Shown here: positions 52,642 to 61,714 of the stretch, piece by piece
Numbering within the stretch: position 1 is the stretch's first letter
How the letters are laid out: each line of letters begins with the position of its first letter
Assembly (NCBI RefSeq): GCF_021738965.1
Contig: NZ_JAKKOQ010000015.1
Location: 1 to 64,000, forward strand
DNA from: Gordonia zhenghanii
Lineage (GTDB): Bacteria > Actinomycetota > Actinomycetes > Mycobacteriales > Mycobacteriaceae
DNA length: 64,000 nt
Reading direction: 5' to 3'
Notes under the pieces: generated by a model
What the model saw: the letters and a program-made list of their open reading frames with translations, nothing else
The model's database searches: none
What the model was told of the DNA's origin: nothing
Made by a program: the position numbers and the translations under genes

Positions 52642-55101
52642 ATGAGTTCACCGCTGATCACGCCGCTGTCCGTCCGGGTGGCTCAGGCTCGTCCACAGGT
52701 CCTGCGGACCACTCCGGCCGCGCTCGGCCGGACCCCGGAGAACGACGTCGTGGTGAATCACCCGCTCGTCTCCCGTACCCATCTGGCCTTCGAATTCTCT
52801 TCGGGCGCATGGTGGATCGTCGACCGGGGCAGCACCAACGGCTTCTTCGTGGACGGCGTGCGCTCGCAGTCCGTACGCGTCGACCGACCGGTCCAGATCC
52901 GGCTCGGCGACGGAGCTACGGGGCCGATCGTGGAGGTGGCCGGACAGCCTACGCCCGGTGTGCAGCAGCGGCAGGCCCCAGCGACTGCCGGTCCGGGCGG
53001 CTATCAGCAGGCGCCGCCGCGCTTCGGTGCGCTGCCCGACGCGCCGCACCTGGCAGCTCTGCACCAGAACGCGTCTGCCGTCTACGAGGTGCCAGGCGAC
53101 CTTCGCGGACGTGAGCAGATCTCGCTGACGGGCGTGAAGACGATCGGCCGCACACCGGACAACGACATCGTCGTCAGCGACGTCCTCGCATCGCGCCATC
53201 ACGCGCGACTCGCGTCCACACCGCAGGGACTGGTGCTCGAGGACCTCCGAAGCGTCAACGGCACGTTCGTCAACGGACGTCGGATCGGCTCGCAGCGACT
53301 AGCCGAGAACGACGTCGTCACCATCGGCAACTCGGACTTCGTGGTGTCGCGGGGCACCCTCACCCGCGGACGGCCCCAGTCCCAGGTCTCGGGAGGACTC
53401 GACGTCACCGGCGTCGGATTCACTGTCGACGGCAAGACGCTGCTCAACGACATCTCGTTCAACGCAGCCCCCGGGACATTGACGGCGATCATCGGTCCGT
53501 CCGGCGCAGGCAAATCGACGGTGTCCAGGATCGTGGCAGGTCTTGGCCTGCCGACGGTCGGAACCGTCGACTTCGAGGGGCGCAACGTGCACCGCGAATA
53601 CGATGCGCTGCGCTCCCGCATCGGGATGGTGCCGCAGGACGACGTGCTGCACCACAAGCTGACTCTGCGTCAGGCGTTGCGATACGCTGCCGAACTGCGC
53701 CTGCCCAAGGACTTGTCGACGGCAGACCGCGACGAGGTGATCGACGGGGTCCTGTCCGAGCTCCAACTGACCGAACACGTCGACACCCGCGTGGACCGAC
53801 TGTCCGGCGGGCAACGCAAACGCGCCTCCGTCGCGATGGAACTGCTGACCGGCCCGTCGCTGCTGATCCTGGACGAACCCACATCCGGTCTCGACCCCGC
53901 ACTCGACCAACAGGTGATGCGGACCCTGCGCCGACTCGCGGACGCGGGCCGCGTGGTCCTCGTGGTGACCCACTCGCTGACCTATCTGAGTCTCTGCGAC
54001 CAGGTCCTGCTTCTCGCTCCGGGCGGTAAGACGGCGTTCTGCGGCGCTCCCGGCGACGTCGCAGCCGAGATGGGAACCACCGACTGGGCCGAGATCTTCG
54101 CGGACGTCGCCGAGCGACCCGACCAGGCTTGGGACCAGTACCGCCGCCGACATCCGCGTTCGGCTCCGCCACCGACCCCGCCGTCGACCGGCCCGCCGCC
54201 GAAAGCAGCCCGCGCTGGTGTCGTCCGACAACTGAGCACGTTGGGTAGACGTCAGGTCCGCTTGATCCTCGCCGATCGCGGGTACCTCGCCGTGCTGGTC
54301 CTGATGCCCGTCGTGCTCGGACTCCTCGTGCTGGTGGTGCCCGGCGACAAGGGATTCACTCGCCCCGACATGAAGGGTCCACCCCCGAGCGACGCAGGCG
54401 AAGCACTGCAGATCCTCACGGTGCTGGTGATCGGTGCAGCGTTCATGGGCACCGCGCTCGCGGTGCGAGACCTGGTGGCCGAGCGCAGCATCTTCGAGCG
54501 AGAACGAGCGGTCGGGCTACGGCCGGTCGCGTACCTCGCGGCCAAGGTCGTGGTGTTCTGTGTGGTCGCCACGATTCAGACCGCCGTGATGGTCGGGCTC
54601 ACGTACGCGCTGCGTGCCATGCCGACCGCCGACGCCGTGACCGAGCCCGGCACCGCCTTTCCGATGGCTCCACCCGCCGTGACGTTGTTCGTCGCGGTCG
54701 CCACGGTGGCGTGGGTTGGCGTGCTCGTCGGTCTGGCGATCTCCGCGGCCGTGCGTTCGAGCGAACAGACGATGCCACCGCTGGTCATCGTGATCATGGT
54801 GCAACTGGTGCTGTCGGGCGGGGTCATCGCGATCAGTTCGGCCGTCGTGCAGCCGTTCACCTGGCTCCTGCCGACCTACTGGGCATTCGCGAATGCTGCT
54901 CAGGCGGTCAACGTCCCGTACATCGCCCCGGACGTGTCACAGGTCAACCCGGTCGACCGCGCGGCGCGCGACGATCCGATCATGTATCCGTTCTGGGAGC
55001 CGTCCGTCATGCATGCGGCCATCTCGTACGGTGCACTCGTCGTGATCGCGGCAGTGCTGGCGGCTTTCGTCTACTGGCGGCTCCGCCTCCGCAGGCGCTG
55101 A
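52642..55101 (+). CDS. FHA-domain ABC transporter (Rv1747-like)
   Basis: The 819-residue protein has two FHA phosphothreonine-binding domains (LGRTPENDVVVNHPLVSRTH with STNGFFVDG, and IGRTPDNDIVVSDVLASRHH with SVNGTFVNG) joined by a Pro/Gln-rich linker. An ABC ATPase follows (IIGPSGAGKSTVSRIVAGLG, LSGGQRKRASVAMELL, LLILDEPTSGLDPALDQ), and then a six-helix ABC-2 type membrane domain. In M. tuberculosis Rv1747 is regulated by the kinase PknF through its FHA domains and exports a lipid (PIM). No kinase gene is nearby here. The start MSSPLITP at 52642 is preferred over one 20 codons earlier that overlaps the exporter gene. Confidence 0.92.
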   Translation: MSSPLITPLSVRVAQARPQVLRTTPAALGRTPENDVVVNHPLVSRTHLAFEFSSGAWWIVDRGSTNGFFVDGVRSQSVRVDRPVQIRLGDGATGPIVEVAGQPTPGVQQRQAPATAGPGGYQQAPPRFGALPDAPHLAALHQNASAVYEVPGDLRGREQISLTGVKTIGRTPDNDIVVSDVLASRHHARLASTPQGLVLEDLRSVNGTFVNGRRIGSQRLAENDVVTIGNSDFVVSRGTLTRGRPQSQVSGGLDVTGVGFTVDGKTLLNDISFNAAPGTLTAIIGPSGAGKSTVSRIVAGLGLPTVGTVDFEGRNVHREYDALRSRIGMVPQDDVLHHKLTLRQALRYAAELRLPKDLSTADRDEVIDGVLSELQLTEHVDTRVDRLSGGQRKRASVAMELLTGPSLLILDEPTSGLDPALDQQVMRTLRRLADAGRVVLVVTHSLTYLSLCDQVLLLAPGGKTAFCGAPGDVAAEMGTTDWAEIFADVAERPDQAWDQYRRRHPRSAPPPTPPSTGPPPKAARAGVVRQLSTLGRRQVRLILADRGYLAVLVLMPVVLGLLVLVVPGDKGFTRPDMKGPPPSDAGEALQILTVLVIGAAFMGTALAVRDLVAERSIFERERAVGLRPVAYLAAKVVVFCVVATIQTAVMVGLTYALRAMPTADAVTEPGTAFPMAPPAVTLFVAVATVAWVGVLVGLAISAAVRSSEQTMPPLVIVIMVQLVLSGGVIAISSAVVQPFTWLLPTYWAFANAAQAVNVPYIAPDVSQVNPVDRAARDDPIMYPFWEPSVMHAAISYGALVVIAAVLAAFVYWRLRLRRR

Positions 55102-55150
55102 TCGCCAGCGCGCTCGGATCGTCTTCCCCTTTCACTGTAGCGCGGGGACC

Positions 55151-55170
55151 GGGGCTTGCGGCAAGGGCCC
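55151..55170 (+). promoter_or_regulatory. RAE-like (rifamycin-associated element) inverted repeat
   Basis: GGGGCTTGCGGCAAGGGCCC lies 43 bp before the helR-type start. From memory, the reported rifamycin-associated element is GGGGCTTGCGGCAAGGCCC, so this is a match with one extra G. TTGCGG inside it (55156-55161) could be the -35 hexamer for CACAAT (55181-55186) at a 19-bp spacing. Rifamycin-type induction of the downstream gene is inferred. Confidence 0.75.
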
Positions 55171-55212
55171 ACGGCCGGTGCACAATGGTGCCTTCGCTCG
55201 CGAAAGGGACCC

Positions 55213-57345
55213 GTGACCAGCACCTTCTTTCAACTCTCCGCAGTTTCAGCAGCCAAGGCCGATTCGAAGGTGATCGGTGCCGACGAGGCGGCCTTCGCCG
55301 CGGTCCGGCGCCGTGTCGACGACCAGATCGCCGACACAAGGATCGGCCTCGACGCCGCCCGGAAGACCACCGACCTACGCGGGGCAGGCGGCGTCGAACG
55401 TGATCTGGAAGTGCGTCGCCTCGAGCGGCGCCTGCGCCGACTCTCTCGTGTCGGAACCGATCTGATCCTCGGACGGATCACGGCGGCCGACGGGCGATCG
55501 ACGTACATCGGCCGGATCGGTGTCAGCGACGCCGACGGCTCCCCGCTTCTCGTCGACTGGCGCACACCCGATGCCGAGCCGTTCTTCACTGCGACCCTGG
55601 CCGATCCGCACAGCCTGGTGAGTCGCCGCCACTACCGATGGTCGCGGGGCGTGGTCATCGACTACTGGGACGAATGGTTCGCAGTCGGTGACGACGCACC
55701 GGCCGGGGCACTCGATGCGCAGTCGTCGTTCCTCGCCGGGTTGGCGGCGAGTCGGTCCTCGACGATGACGTCGGTGCTCGGGACCATCGCAGCCGACCAG
55801 GACGCAGCGATCCGCGCGTCGTCTCGGGGGCCGCTGGTCGTCGACGGAGGGCCGGGCACCGGCAAGACCGTCGTCGCGCTGCATCGAGCCGCCTACCTTG
55901 CGTACGCCGATCCGCGGCTGCAGGGCGGTCGTGGCCGACTCCTGTTCGTCGGACCGCACCGGCCATATCTGGCCTATATCGCGGACATCTTGCCGAGCCT
56001 CGGGGAAGAGGGCGTCGTCACCTGCACGCCCACTGATCTGGTCCCTCAGGGCGATGCGGCCGCGATCGAGACCGACTGTCGGGTCGCCGCCCTCAAATCG
56101 ACCGTCGAGATGATGTTTGCCGTCGAACCGGCCGTCCGGTTCTACGAGGAACCGCCGCGTCAGGGCTCGTGGGTCGAGACCGAGGCCGGCGACGTGTGGG
56201 TGAGCGTCACGGACTGGACGGAGGCCGTGGGAGCGGCCGAAACCGGTGTGCCGCACAACGAAGCGCGCGCTGACGTGTGGGAGGCGCTCGTGGACGTTCT
56301 CGCCGACGGAGACGACGAGATGCGGGCCGCTCTGTCCCGATCCACCGATCTCGTTGCGACGCTCGGCGCGATCTGGCCGACCATCGAACCGGACGATCTC
56401 GTCTCTGACCTGTGGACCGTCCCCGCGTATCTCCGGCGCTGCGCGCCCCACTTGACCGACGAGGAGGTCACCGTGTTGCAGCGCACGGATGCGAAGACGT
56501 GGACCGACGCCGACCTGCCGATTCTCGATGCGGCGAGCAGACGGCTCGGCGACTCCGCCGCGGCTCGCCGGGATGCTCGCAATCGGGCCGAGGCCGCCGA
56601 ACGCAGACGGACGATGGACGCGGTGGTCGGCGATCTGATCTCGTCGTCCGACGACGGTGAGTCCCTCGTGTCGATGTTGCGCGCCGAAGACATTCAGGGC
56701 GTGATCGTCGACGATGCGGGCGCGGAGCGCCCGGAACCGGACGCGCTCGCCGGGCCGTTCGCCCACATCGTCGTCGACGAGGCACAGGAACTGACGGACG
56801 CCCAGTGGCGGATGCTCGTCGACCGCTGCCCGTCCGGCAGCTTCACCGTGGTCGGCGACCGAGCACAGGCTCGCGACGGTTTCACTGAGAGTTGGGTGCA
56901 GCGACTTCGACGGGTCGGCGCCGGTGAAGCGCGCTTGCGCACGCTCACCGTGAATTACCGCACGCCGGAGGAGATCATGGCGGTCGCCGGACCGGCTGTC
57001 CTCCAGGCGATCTCCGACGCGAATGTGCCGACCTCGGTACGTACCGGCGGGACTCCTGTCGTCTACGGCCGAGCCGCCGACCTCGACGGGACAGTCGCGC
57101 GCTGGCTACGCGATAACACCGACGGCACCGTGTGCGTCATCGGCGCACCCGAGTTCGAGCAGTCCGAAGTCAGTGGGGACGGTCGGGTCACCGTCTCGAC
57201 ACCACAGACGGCGAAGGGGCTCGAGTTCGACCTCGTGGTCCTCGTCGATCCCGGACAGTTCGGCGACGGTGTCGCCGGCGCCGTCGACCGCTATGTTGCG
57301 ATGACGAGGTCCACACGGGAGTTGATCGTCCTCACGACCGAGTAG
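55213..57345 (+). CDS. helR: HelD/HelR-type RNA polymerase-associated UvrD-like ATPase
   Basis: The 710-residue protein begins with a coiled-coil-like N-terminal arm rich in charged residues (DEAAFAAVRRRVDDQIADTR, then RRLERRLRRLSRVG). The split superfamily-1 ATPase has Walker A VVDGGPGTGKTVVALHRAAY (about residues 209-228), VVDEAQELTDAQWRML, VVGDRAQARDG, TVNYRTPEEIM and STPQTAKGLEFDLVVLVDPG. HelD proteins recycle stalled RNA polymerase, and the HelR branch displaces rifamycins from it. GTG at 55213 follows AAAGGGA. The RAE-like element upstream supports the HelR call. The VanY-like gene follows after 9 bp. Confidence 0.87.
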   Translation: MTSTFFQLSAVSAAKADSKVIGADEAAFAAVRRRVDDQIADTRIGLDAARKTTDLRGAGGVERDLEVRRLERRLRRLSRVGTDLILGRITAADGRSTYIGRIGVSDADGSPLLVDWRTPDAEPFFTATLADPHSLVSRRHYRWSRGVVIDYWDEWFAVGDDAPAGALDAQSSFLAGLAASRSSTMTSVLGTIAADQDAAIRASSRGPLVVDGGPGTGKTVVALHRAAYLAYADPRLQGGRGRLLFVGPHRPYLAYIADILPSLGEEGVVTCTPTDLVPQGDAAAIETDCRVAALKSTVEMMFAVEPAVRFYEEPPRQGSWVETEAGDVWVSVTDWTEAVGAAETGVPHNEARADVWEALVDVLADGDDEMRAALSRSTDLVATLGAIWPTIEPDDLVSDLWTVPAYLRRCAPHLTDEEVTVLQRTDAKTWTDADLPILDAASRRLGDSAAARRDARNRAEAAERRRTMDAVVGDLISSSDDGESLVSMLRAEDIQGVIVDDAGAERPEPDALAGPFAHIVVDEAQELTDAQWRMLVDRCPSGSFTVVGDRAQARDGFTESWVQRLRRVGAGEARLRTLTVNYRTPEEIMAVAGPAVLQAISDANVPTSVRTGGTPVVYGRAADLDGTVARWLRDNTDGTVCVIGAPEFEQSEVSGDGRVTVSTPQTAKGLEFDLVVLVDPGQFGDGVAGAVDRYVAMTRSTRELIVLTTE

Positions 57346-57354
57346 TCTCAGGCC

Positions 57355-57879
57355 ATGCGCATACGGGCAATCGTCGCAGCAGTCGCGGTCTCGCTGGTCG
57401 CGGGACTGCTGGGGGCCGGGCAGTTCGGGACGGGGCAGTTCGCGGCAGGGCAAGCGGCTGCCGCGCCACCCGCACGGGTTCTCGGAATCCCGATGGCGGC
57501 CGGAACCGGCGGCCTGACCCCGGAACTCGCCGTCGCGTACACGCTCGCACACCGGGACGCGAAGCGGGCAGGCGTCGCACTGCACATCACGTCGGGCAAA
57601 CGATCGCGAGCCGAGCAGCGACAGCTGTGGCAGCAGGGGCTCCGTGACTACGGAAGTGCTGCACAGGCCCGCCGCTGGGTCCTGCCACCGAACGAGTCGA
57701 CGCACGTCAGCGGGCGAGCGATCGACGTGGGTCCGCGGGCAGGCGCTGCATGGTTGCAGCGCAACGGAAACCGCTACGGGCTGTGCCGCTCGTTCGGCAA
57801 CGAGTGGTGGCATTTCGAGTTCGCGACGTTCCCCGGTGCGCCGTGTCCGCCGAGAATCCCCGACGCCAGCCACCGATGA
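57355..57879 (+). CDS. D-alanyl-D-alanine carboxypeptidase, VanY-like (M15B)
   Basis: The 174-residue protein has a signal peptide (VAAVAVSLVAGLLGAG, followed by a GQFGTGQFAAGQ repeat) and an M15 peptidase core. The zinc motif is ESTHVSGRAIDVG and the second part EWWHFEF, with the arginine region HITSGKRSRAEQRQLW. These enzymes trim the terminal D-Ala from peptidoglycan stem peptides; VanY members lower vancomycin binding, but a plain peptidoglycan-editing role is as likely. It follows helR by 9 bp, so one transcript is plausible. The short length fits single-domain members. Confidence 0.88.
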   Translation: MRIRAIVAAVAVSLVAGLLGAGQFGTGQFAAGQAAAAPPARVLGIPMAAGTGGLTPELAVAYTLAHRDAKRAGVALHITSGKRSRAEQRQLWQQGLRDYGSAAQARRWVLPPNESTHVSGRAIDVGPRAGAAWLQRNGNRYGLCRSFGNEWWHFEFATFPGAPCPPRIPDASHR

Positions 57880-57982
57880 CGTGATTCGGACACTCATGGA
57901 ACTCTCCGCCGACCCCGAAAAGCCCGACACGGTTAAGCCTGGAGCACTAGGCGATCAGGCGCCGGTAGTCCACGATGTATGC

Positions 57983-58570
57983 GTGGCAGACAACGAGACC
58001 GTCGAGTCGACGACCGACGACGGTAAGCGCTACCTGACGTACGAGGAGTTCGGCAGGCGCTTCTTCGAAGTAGCCGTCACCCAAGAACGGGTCAGAGCAG
58101 CGTTCGCCGCCGTCGCAGGCGAACAGTTTCAGGTCGGGCCTCTCGTCGTGGGTCCGGCGGGGGTGGCGAAGGTCCGCGCCGACGTGGAGATCGCCGAACC
58201 GGAGATACTGCGCCAGGTCGGTGAGACGATCACCTTCACCGTCCGGCTTCCATTGCGGATCGCGCTCCTGGTCGACCTGAAGGTCGACCGGATCAGGTAC
58301 GACGTCGACGGTGTCGTGACGCTTCCGCTTGCGGTGCGGTGCGCTGAGCCGCTCCAGTTGCGCATCGAGGTCAAGACGCCGCAGCCGCGCGACGTCGTCG
58401 TCAACGTCGCGTCGTACAACATGCGTGGCTCGATCATTCGTTACCTGGCCCAGGTGGACGACGAGATCCGCAGGGTGATCGCACATTTCGTCGCCGACGA
58501 GGTCGACAAGCCTGAGATTCGGCAGGCTCGACTCATCGACGTCGACGTCGAACTGGGCAAGGCATTCTGA
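57983..58570 (+). CDS. Conserved hypothetical protein
   Basis: I do not recognise a named function. The 195-residue product (MADNETVESTTDDGKRYLTY) has mixed alpha/beta character, with FFEVAVTQERVRAAFAAVAG, FQVGPLVVGPAGVAKVRADV and PLRIALLVDLKVDRIRYDVD, and a C-terminal helix VDDEIRRVIAHFVADEVDKP. It resembles small lipid-binding-type domains seen in mycobacterial conserved proteins, but this is weak. No signal peptide or membrane helix is present. GTG at 57983 is the most likely start; an in-frame ATG 29 codons upstream (57896) is possible. It is probably a separate transcript from vanY. Confidence 0.65.
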   Translation: MADNETVESTTDDGKRYLTYEEFGRRFFEVAVTQERVRAAFAAVAGEQFQVGPLVVGPAGVAKVRADVEIAEPEILRQVGETITFTVRLPLRIALLVDLKVDRIRYDVDGVVTLPLAVRCAEPLQLRIEVKTPQPRDVVVNVASYNMRGSIIRYLAQVDDEIRRVIAHFVADEVDKPEIRQARLIDVDVELGKAF

Positions 58571-58626
58571 GCATCGAACCGCGACCGTATCGACAAGTGC
58601 CCAACGATCACGAGGAGAGACACCAC

Positions 58627-59604
58627 ATGAGTGAACACGACACCTACGTGAAGGCGAACCAGCCGTATGAGCGGGACACCCGCTACATCGAGACTCGGAT
58701 CACCCGCGACGCGGCAGACGGTTTCCCCGTCGAGGCCGGGCGGTACCGCCTCGTCGTCTCATACGCGTGCCCGTGGGCCAACCGGACCATCATCGTCCGC
58801 CGCCTCCTGGGACTGGAGGACGCGATCAGTATGGGCGTGTGCGGTCCGACGCACGACAAGCGGTCGTGGACGTTCGATCTCGATCCGGGTGAGGTGGATC
58901 CGGTACTCGGCATCTCCCATCTGCAGGACGCCTACTTCGCGCGCATCCCCGGCTACGAGAAGGGCATCACGGTCCCGGCGATCGTCGACGTCCCGTCCGG
59001 AGCTGTGGTCACCAACAACTTCCCGCAGATCACCCTGGACTTCGAACAGGAATGGGTGGACTTTCACCGTGACGGAGCGCCCGACCTGTACCCGGAGGAT
59101 CTGCGAGGTGAGATCGACGAGATCAACGCACACGTCTATCAGGATGTGAACAACGGCGTGTACCGGTGCGGGTTCGCCGGGTCGCAGGAGTCCTACGAGG
59201 CGGCGCACGACCAGTTGTTCTCGCGCCTGGACTGGCTCAGCGAACGGCTCAAGAATCAGCGGTACCTGGTCGGCGACACCATCACTGAAGCCGACGTCCG
59301 CCTATACACGACTCTCGCGCGCTTCGATCCCGTCTACCACGGGCACTTCAAGTGCAATCGGGAGAAGCTGTCGGAGATGCCGGTGCTGTGGGCCTACGCT
59401 CGCGACCTCTATCAGACTCCGGGGTTCGGCGACTGCACGAACTTCGACCACATCAAGAGCCATTACTACGAGGTCCACCTGGACATCAACCCGTCCGGCA
59501 TCGTCCCGAAGGGGCCGGATCTCACCAACTGGAACACCGCACACGGCCGGGAGCGCCTCGGCGGCTCCCCGTTCGGATCCGGGAGCGCTCCCGCGCCGCT
59601 GTAG
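58627..59604 (+). CDS. Glutathionyl-hydroquinone reductase-like thiol transferase (Xi-class GST)
   Basis: The 325-residue protein has the Xi-class glutathione transferase fold with active-site Cys48 in SYACPWANRTIIVRRLLGLE. GVCGPTHDKRSWTF, VPAIVDVPSGAVVTNNFPQI and INAHVYQDVNNGVYRCGFAG are shared with YqjG/ECM4 enzymes. The helical domain includes RYLVGDTITEADVRLYTTLA and FDPVYHGHFKCN. These enzymes reduce S-thiolated hydroquinones. Actinobacteria use mycothiol rather than glutathione, so the thiol here is open. A GAGGAGA ribosome-binding site precedes ATG 58627. The gene is convergent with the MFS gene. Confidence 0.9.
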   Translation: MSEHDTYVKANQPYERDTRYIETRITRDAADGFPVEAGRYRLVVSYACPWANRTIIVRRLLGLEDAISMGVCGPTHDKRSWTFDLDPGEVDPVLGISHLQDAYFARIPGYEKGITVPAIVDVPSGAVVTNNFPQITLDFEQEWVDFHRDGAPDLYPEDLRGEIDEINAHVYQDVNNGVYRCGFAGSQESYEAAHDQLFSRLDWLSERLKNQRYLVGDTITEADVRLYTTLARFDPVYHGHFKCNREKLSEMPVLWAYARDLYQTPGFGDCTNFDHIKSHYYEVHLDINPSGIVPKGPDLTNWNTAHGRERLGGSPFGSGSAPAPL

Positions 59605-59619
59605 GAGGCGGCCCTGCGC

Positions 59620-61113
59620 TCAGCGCATCGTGGCCTGGGTCGGGGCGTCCGTGACGATCTCGGCTGCGGCACGCTTCTTGACGGAGGGGATCACCAGCGT
59701 GATCGCGACACCGACGAATGCGGCGATCGCGCCGACGAGGAAGCACGTCTCGAACGCCGAGTGCGAGGGGAACTCGATGCCGGCGTGGCTCACGGTCGCG
59801 CTGGTCATGATGACAGCCATGATCGCCGACGACGTGGTGGTGCCGACCGACCGCATCAGGCCGTTGAGGCCGACTGCGGCACCGGCCTCGGTGATCGGGA
59901 CCGATCCCATGATGAGGGTCGGCATCGCTGCGTAGCCGATGCCGACGCCTGCCGAGGCGATGAGCGAGGCGAGTGCGAGCTGCCACGGCGCGTCCATCAG
60001 GAAGAAGCCGCACAGGTAGCCGAGGCCGAGGACGGCAGCGCCGATCGCGAGGGTGAACTTGGCGCCGATCGTGTTCATCAGGTAGCCGGACACCGGGGCG
60101 AACACGAGCATCATCAGGCCGCCTGGGGCCATCCAGAGCCCGGCCTGCAAGATGGTCTGCCCCATGCCGCCTGCTTCTTCGGGGAGTTCCATCATCATCG
60201 GGATCACGACGGCCTGCGCCATCATGCCGAACCCGACGGCGACGGCCGCGACGTTCGTCAACAGGACGGACGGTCGGGCACTGGTTCGCAGATCGACGAG
60301 TGGGCTCGTGGTGCGGAGTTCGAAGAATCCCCAGACGATGAGGAGCGCGAATCCGCCGAGGAGGAATCCGAGGGTCGTTCCGGACGTCCACCCCCAGTCG
60401 TTGCCCTTGGTGACGGCTACCAGTGCACTCGACAGGCCAATGGCGAGACCGATGGCCCCGACGAAGTCGAACCGTCCGCCGACCGCGTCGTGGATGCGAG
60501 GGACGGCGAAGAACACGAGGGCGACGACGACCAGTGCGAGGACGACGGAGACCCAGAACAGCATGTGCCAGTCATAGGTCTCGGCGATGAACGCGGACAG
60601 TGGCATGCCGATCGCGCCGCCGACACCGAGCGTCGCGCTCATCGCCGAGATGGCGAACGCCGTCATCTTCGGCGGGGTCACTTCACGCATCAGGCTGATG
60701 CCGACGGGGATGAAGCCCATCGCCAGACCTTGCAGGGCGCGTCCGGCGACCACCGGGATCAACGACGACGTGAGCGCCGGGATGAGCGAACCGATCGCAA
60801 GGATGACGGCGCTGTACAGCAGGATGCGGCGTTTGCCGAACATATCGCCGAGCCTGCCTGCGACCGGCATGGCGACGGCTCCACCGAGCAGCGTCGCGGT
60901 GATGACCCACGACGCGTTGCTGACCGAGGTGCCGAGGAGCTCGGGAAGCTGCGGCTGGATCGGGACGATCAAGGTCTGCATGAGCGACGCGATCAGGCCG
61001 CCCAGGCACAGCACGATCACGGTCACGATCGGCGAACCGGTTCGAGCCGAACCCGGTGAGCTGCCGGGCAGCGGGGGAGTAGGGCTCTTCTCGGCGGTGT
61101 CGTCCGATGACAT
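59620..61113 (-). CDS. MFS drug/proton antiporter, DHA2-like, 14-helix type
   Basis: The 497-residue transporter has about 14 hydrophobic segments and the motifs MPVAGRLGDMFGKRRILLYS (motif A) and RALQGLAMGFIPVGISLM (motif B region), plus AFISAMSATLGVGGAIGMPL-type motif C sequence (SATLGVGGAIGMPLSAF). Export of drugs or toxic metabolites is likely, substrate unknown. The start MSSDDTAEKS at 61113 is taken; the frame open further upstream crosses the operators. A MarR-family gene is divergent, and two palindromes lie between them, so MarR repression of both is likely. Confidence 0.87.
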   Translation of the reverse strand: MSSDDTAEKSPTPPLPGSSPGSARTGSPIVTVIVLCLGGLIASLMQTLIVPIQPQLPELLGTSVSNASWVITATLLGGAVAMPVAGRLGDMFGKRRILLYSAVILAIGSLIPALTSSLIPVVAGRALQGLAMGFIPVGISLMREVTPPKMTAFAISAMSATLGVGGAIGMPLSAFIAETYDWHMLFWVSVVLALVVVALVFFAVPRIHDAVGGRFDFVGAIGLAIGLSSALVAVTKGNDWGWTSGTTLGFLLGGFALLIVWGFFELRTTSPLVDLRTSARPSVLLTNVAAVAVGFGMMAQAVVIPMMMELPEEAGGMGQTILQAGLWMAPGGLMMLVFAPVSGYLMNTIGAKFTLAIGAAVLGLGYLCGFFLMDAPWQLALASLIASAGVGIGYAAMPTLIMGSVPITEAGAAVGLNGLMRSVGTTTSSAIMAVIMTSATVSHAGIEFPSHSAFETCFLVGAIAAFVGVAITLVIPSVKKRAAAEIVTDAPTQATMR

Positions 61114-61154
61114 GCGTGCGTTCCTTCGGGTGGTCAGACTGGCACAGGTGTGCG

Positions 61155-61182
61155 TATGTAACGTACATATGTATGATGCATA
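61155..61182. promoter_or_regulatory. Palindromic operator pair between MFS and MarR genes
   Basis: TATGTA-ACG-TACATA (61155-61169) is a perfect inverted repeat. TATG-ATG-CATA (61172-61182) follows 2 bp later. Both sit in an A/T-rich stretch 42-69 bp upstream of the MFS start and 17-44 bp upstream of the MarR start, where a MarR dimer could block both promoters. Confidence 0.65.
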
Positions 61183-61198
61183 GTCAAAATCGGACATA

Positions 61199-61714
61199 GT
61201 GGAGTACGTGCTGGGCGGGCAGCCTTCCGTGGCATCCGCGCCGCCGTGTGAAAGGGTCGACTGGGTGCACTCGGAATCGGATGATCAGCTCTTGTCGTCG
61301 CCGCTGTACCGCGGACTCGTCGACGAACTGCTGCGGATGCGGCGCCGACGCAATCATGTCGGCGACGGCGCGATTCTGGAGGCGTCGGCATTCGCGATCC
61401 TCTGGTTGTTCGACGACGGCAGGGCCCGCACGCTGAGGGAACTGGCCGACGAGTTGTGCTTGGAGCAGTCGACGGTCAATCGGCAGGTCAACGCCGCCAT
61501 CAAACACGGCTACCTCGAACGGTTCGAGGTGGCCGGTCAGGTCAGTCGCCTGCATCGACCGACCGATGCCGGACGCAGCGCGTTCGAGCATGACGGAGCC
61601 AGGCGGGCCCGACGGCTCGAAGCGGTGTTCGCCGACCTCGCGCCGGGAACCCCGGAGGGGTTGTTGCGAGAGCTGAAGGCCTACAACGACGCCTACGACA
61701 GAGTTGCCGACTGA
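61199..61714 (+). CDS. MarR-family transcriptional regulator
   Basis: The 171-residue protein has a MarR winged helix: [20 protein letters not shown], the recognition region [20 protein letters not shown], and the wing [20 protein letters not shown]. It is expected to repress the divergent MFS gene and itself until a small-molecule ligand binds. The GTG start at 61199 is used; GTG at 61208 or later starts are possible since the first 25 residues are not conserved in the family. The gene overlaps the convergent leuA-like gene by 22 bp. Confidence 0.85.
   Translation: MEYVLGGQPSVASAPPCERVDWVHSESDDQLLSSPLYRGLVDELLRMRRRRNHVGDGAILEASAFAILWLFDDGRARTLRELADELCLEQSTVNRQVNAAIKHGYLERFEVAGQVSRLHRPTDAGRSAFEHDGARRARRLEAVFADLAPGTPEGLLRELKAYNDAYDRVAD

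Noticed and set aside
59761-61059. 432-codon plus-strand frame opposite the MFS gene
   Set aside because: Highly polar shadow of the hydrophobic MFS protein; no start signal or domain.
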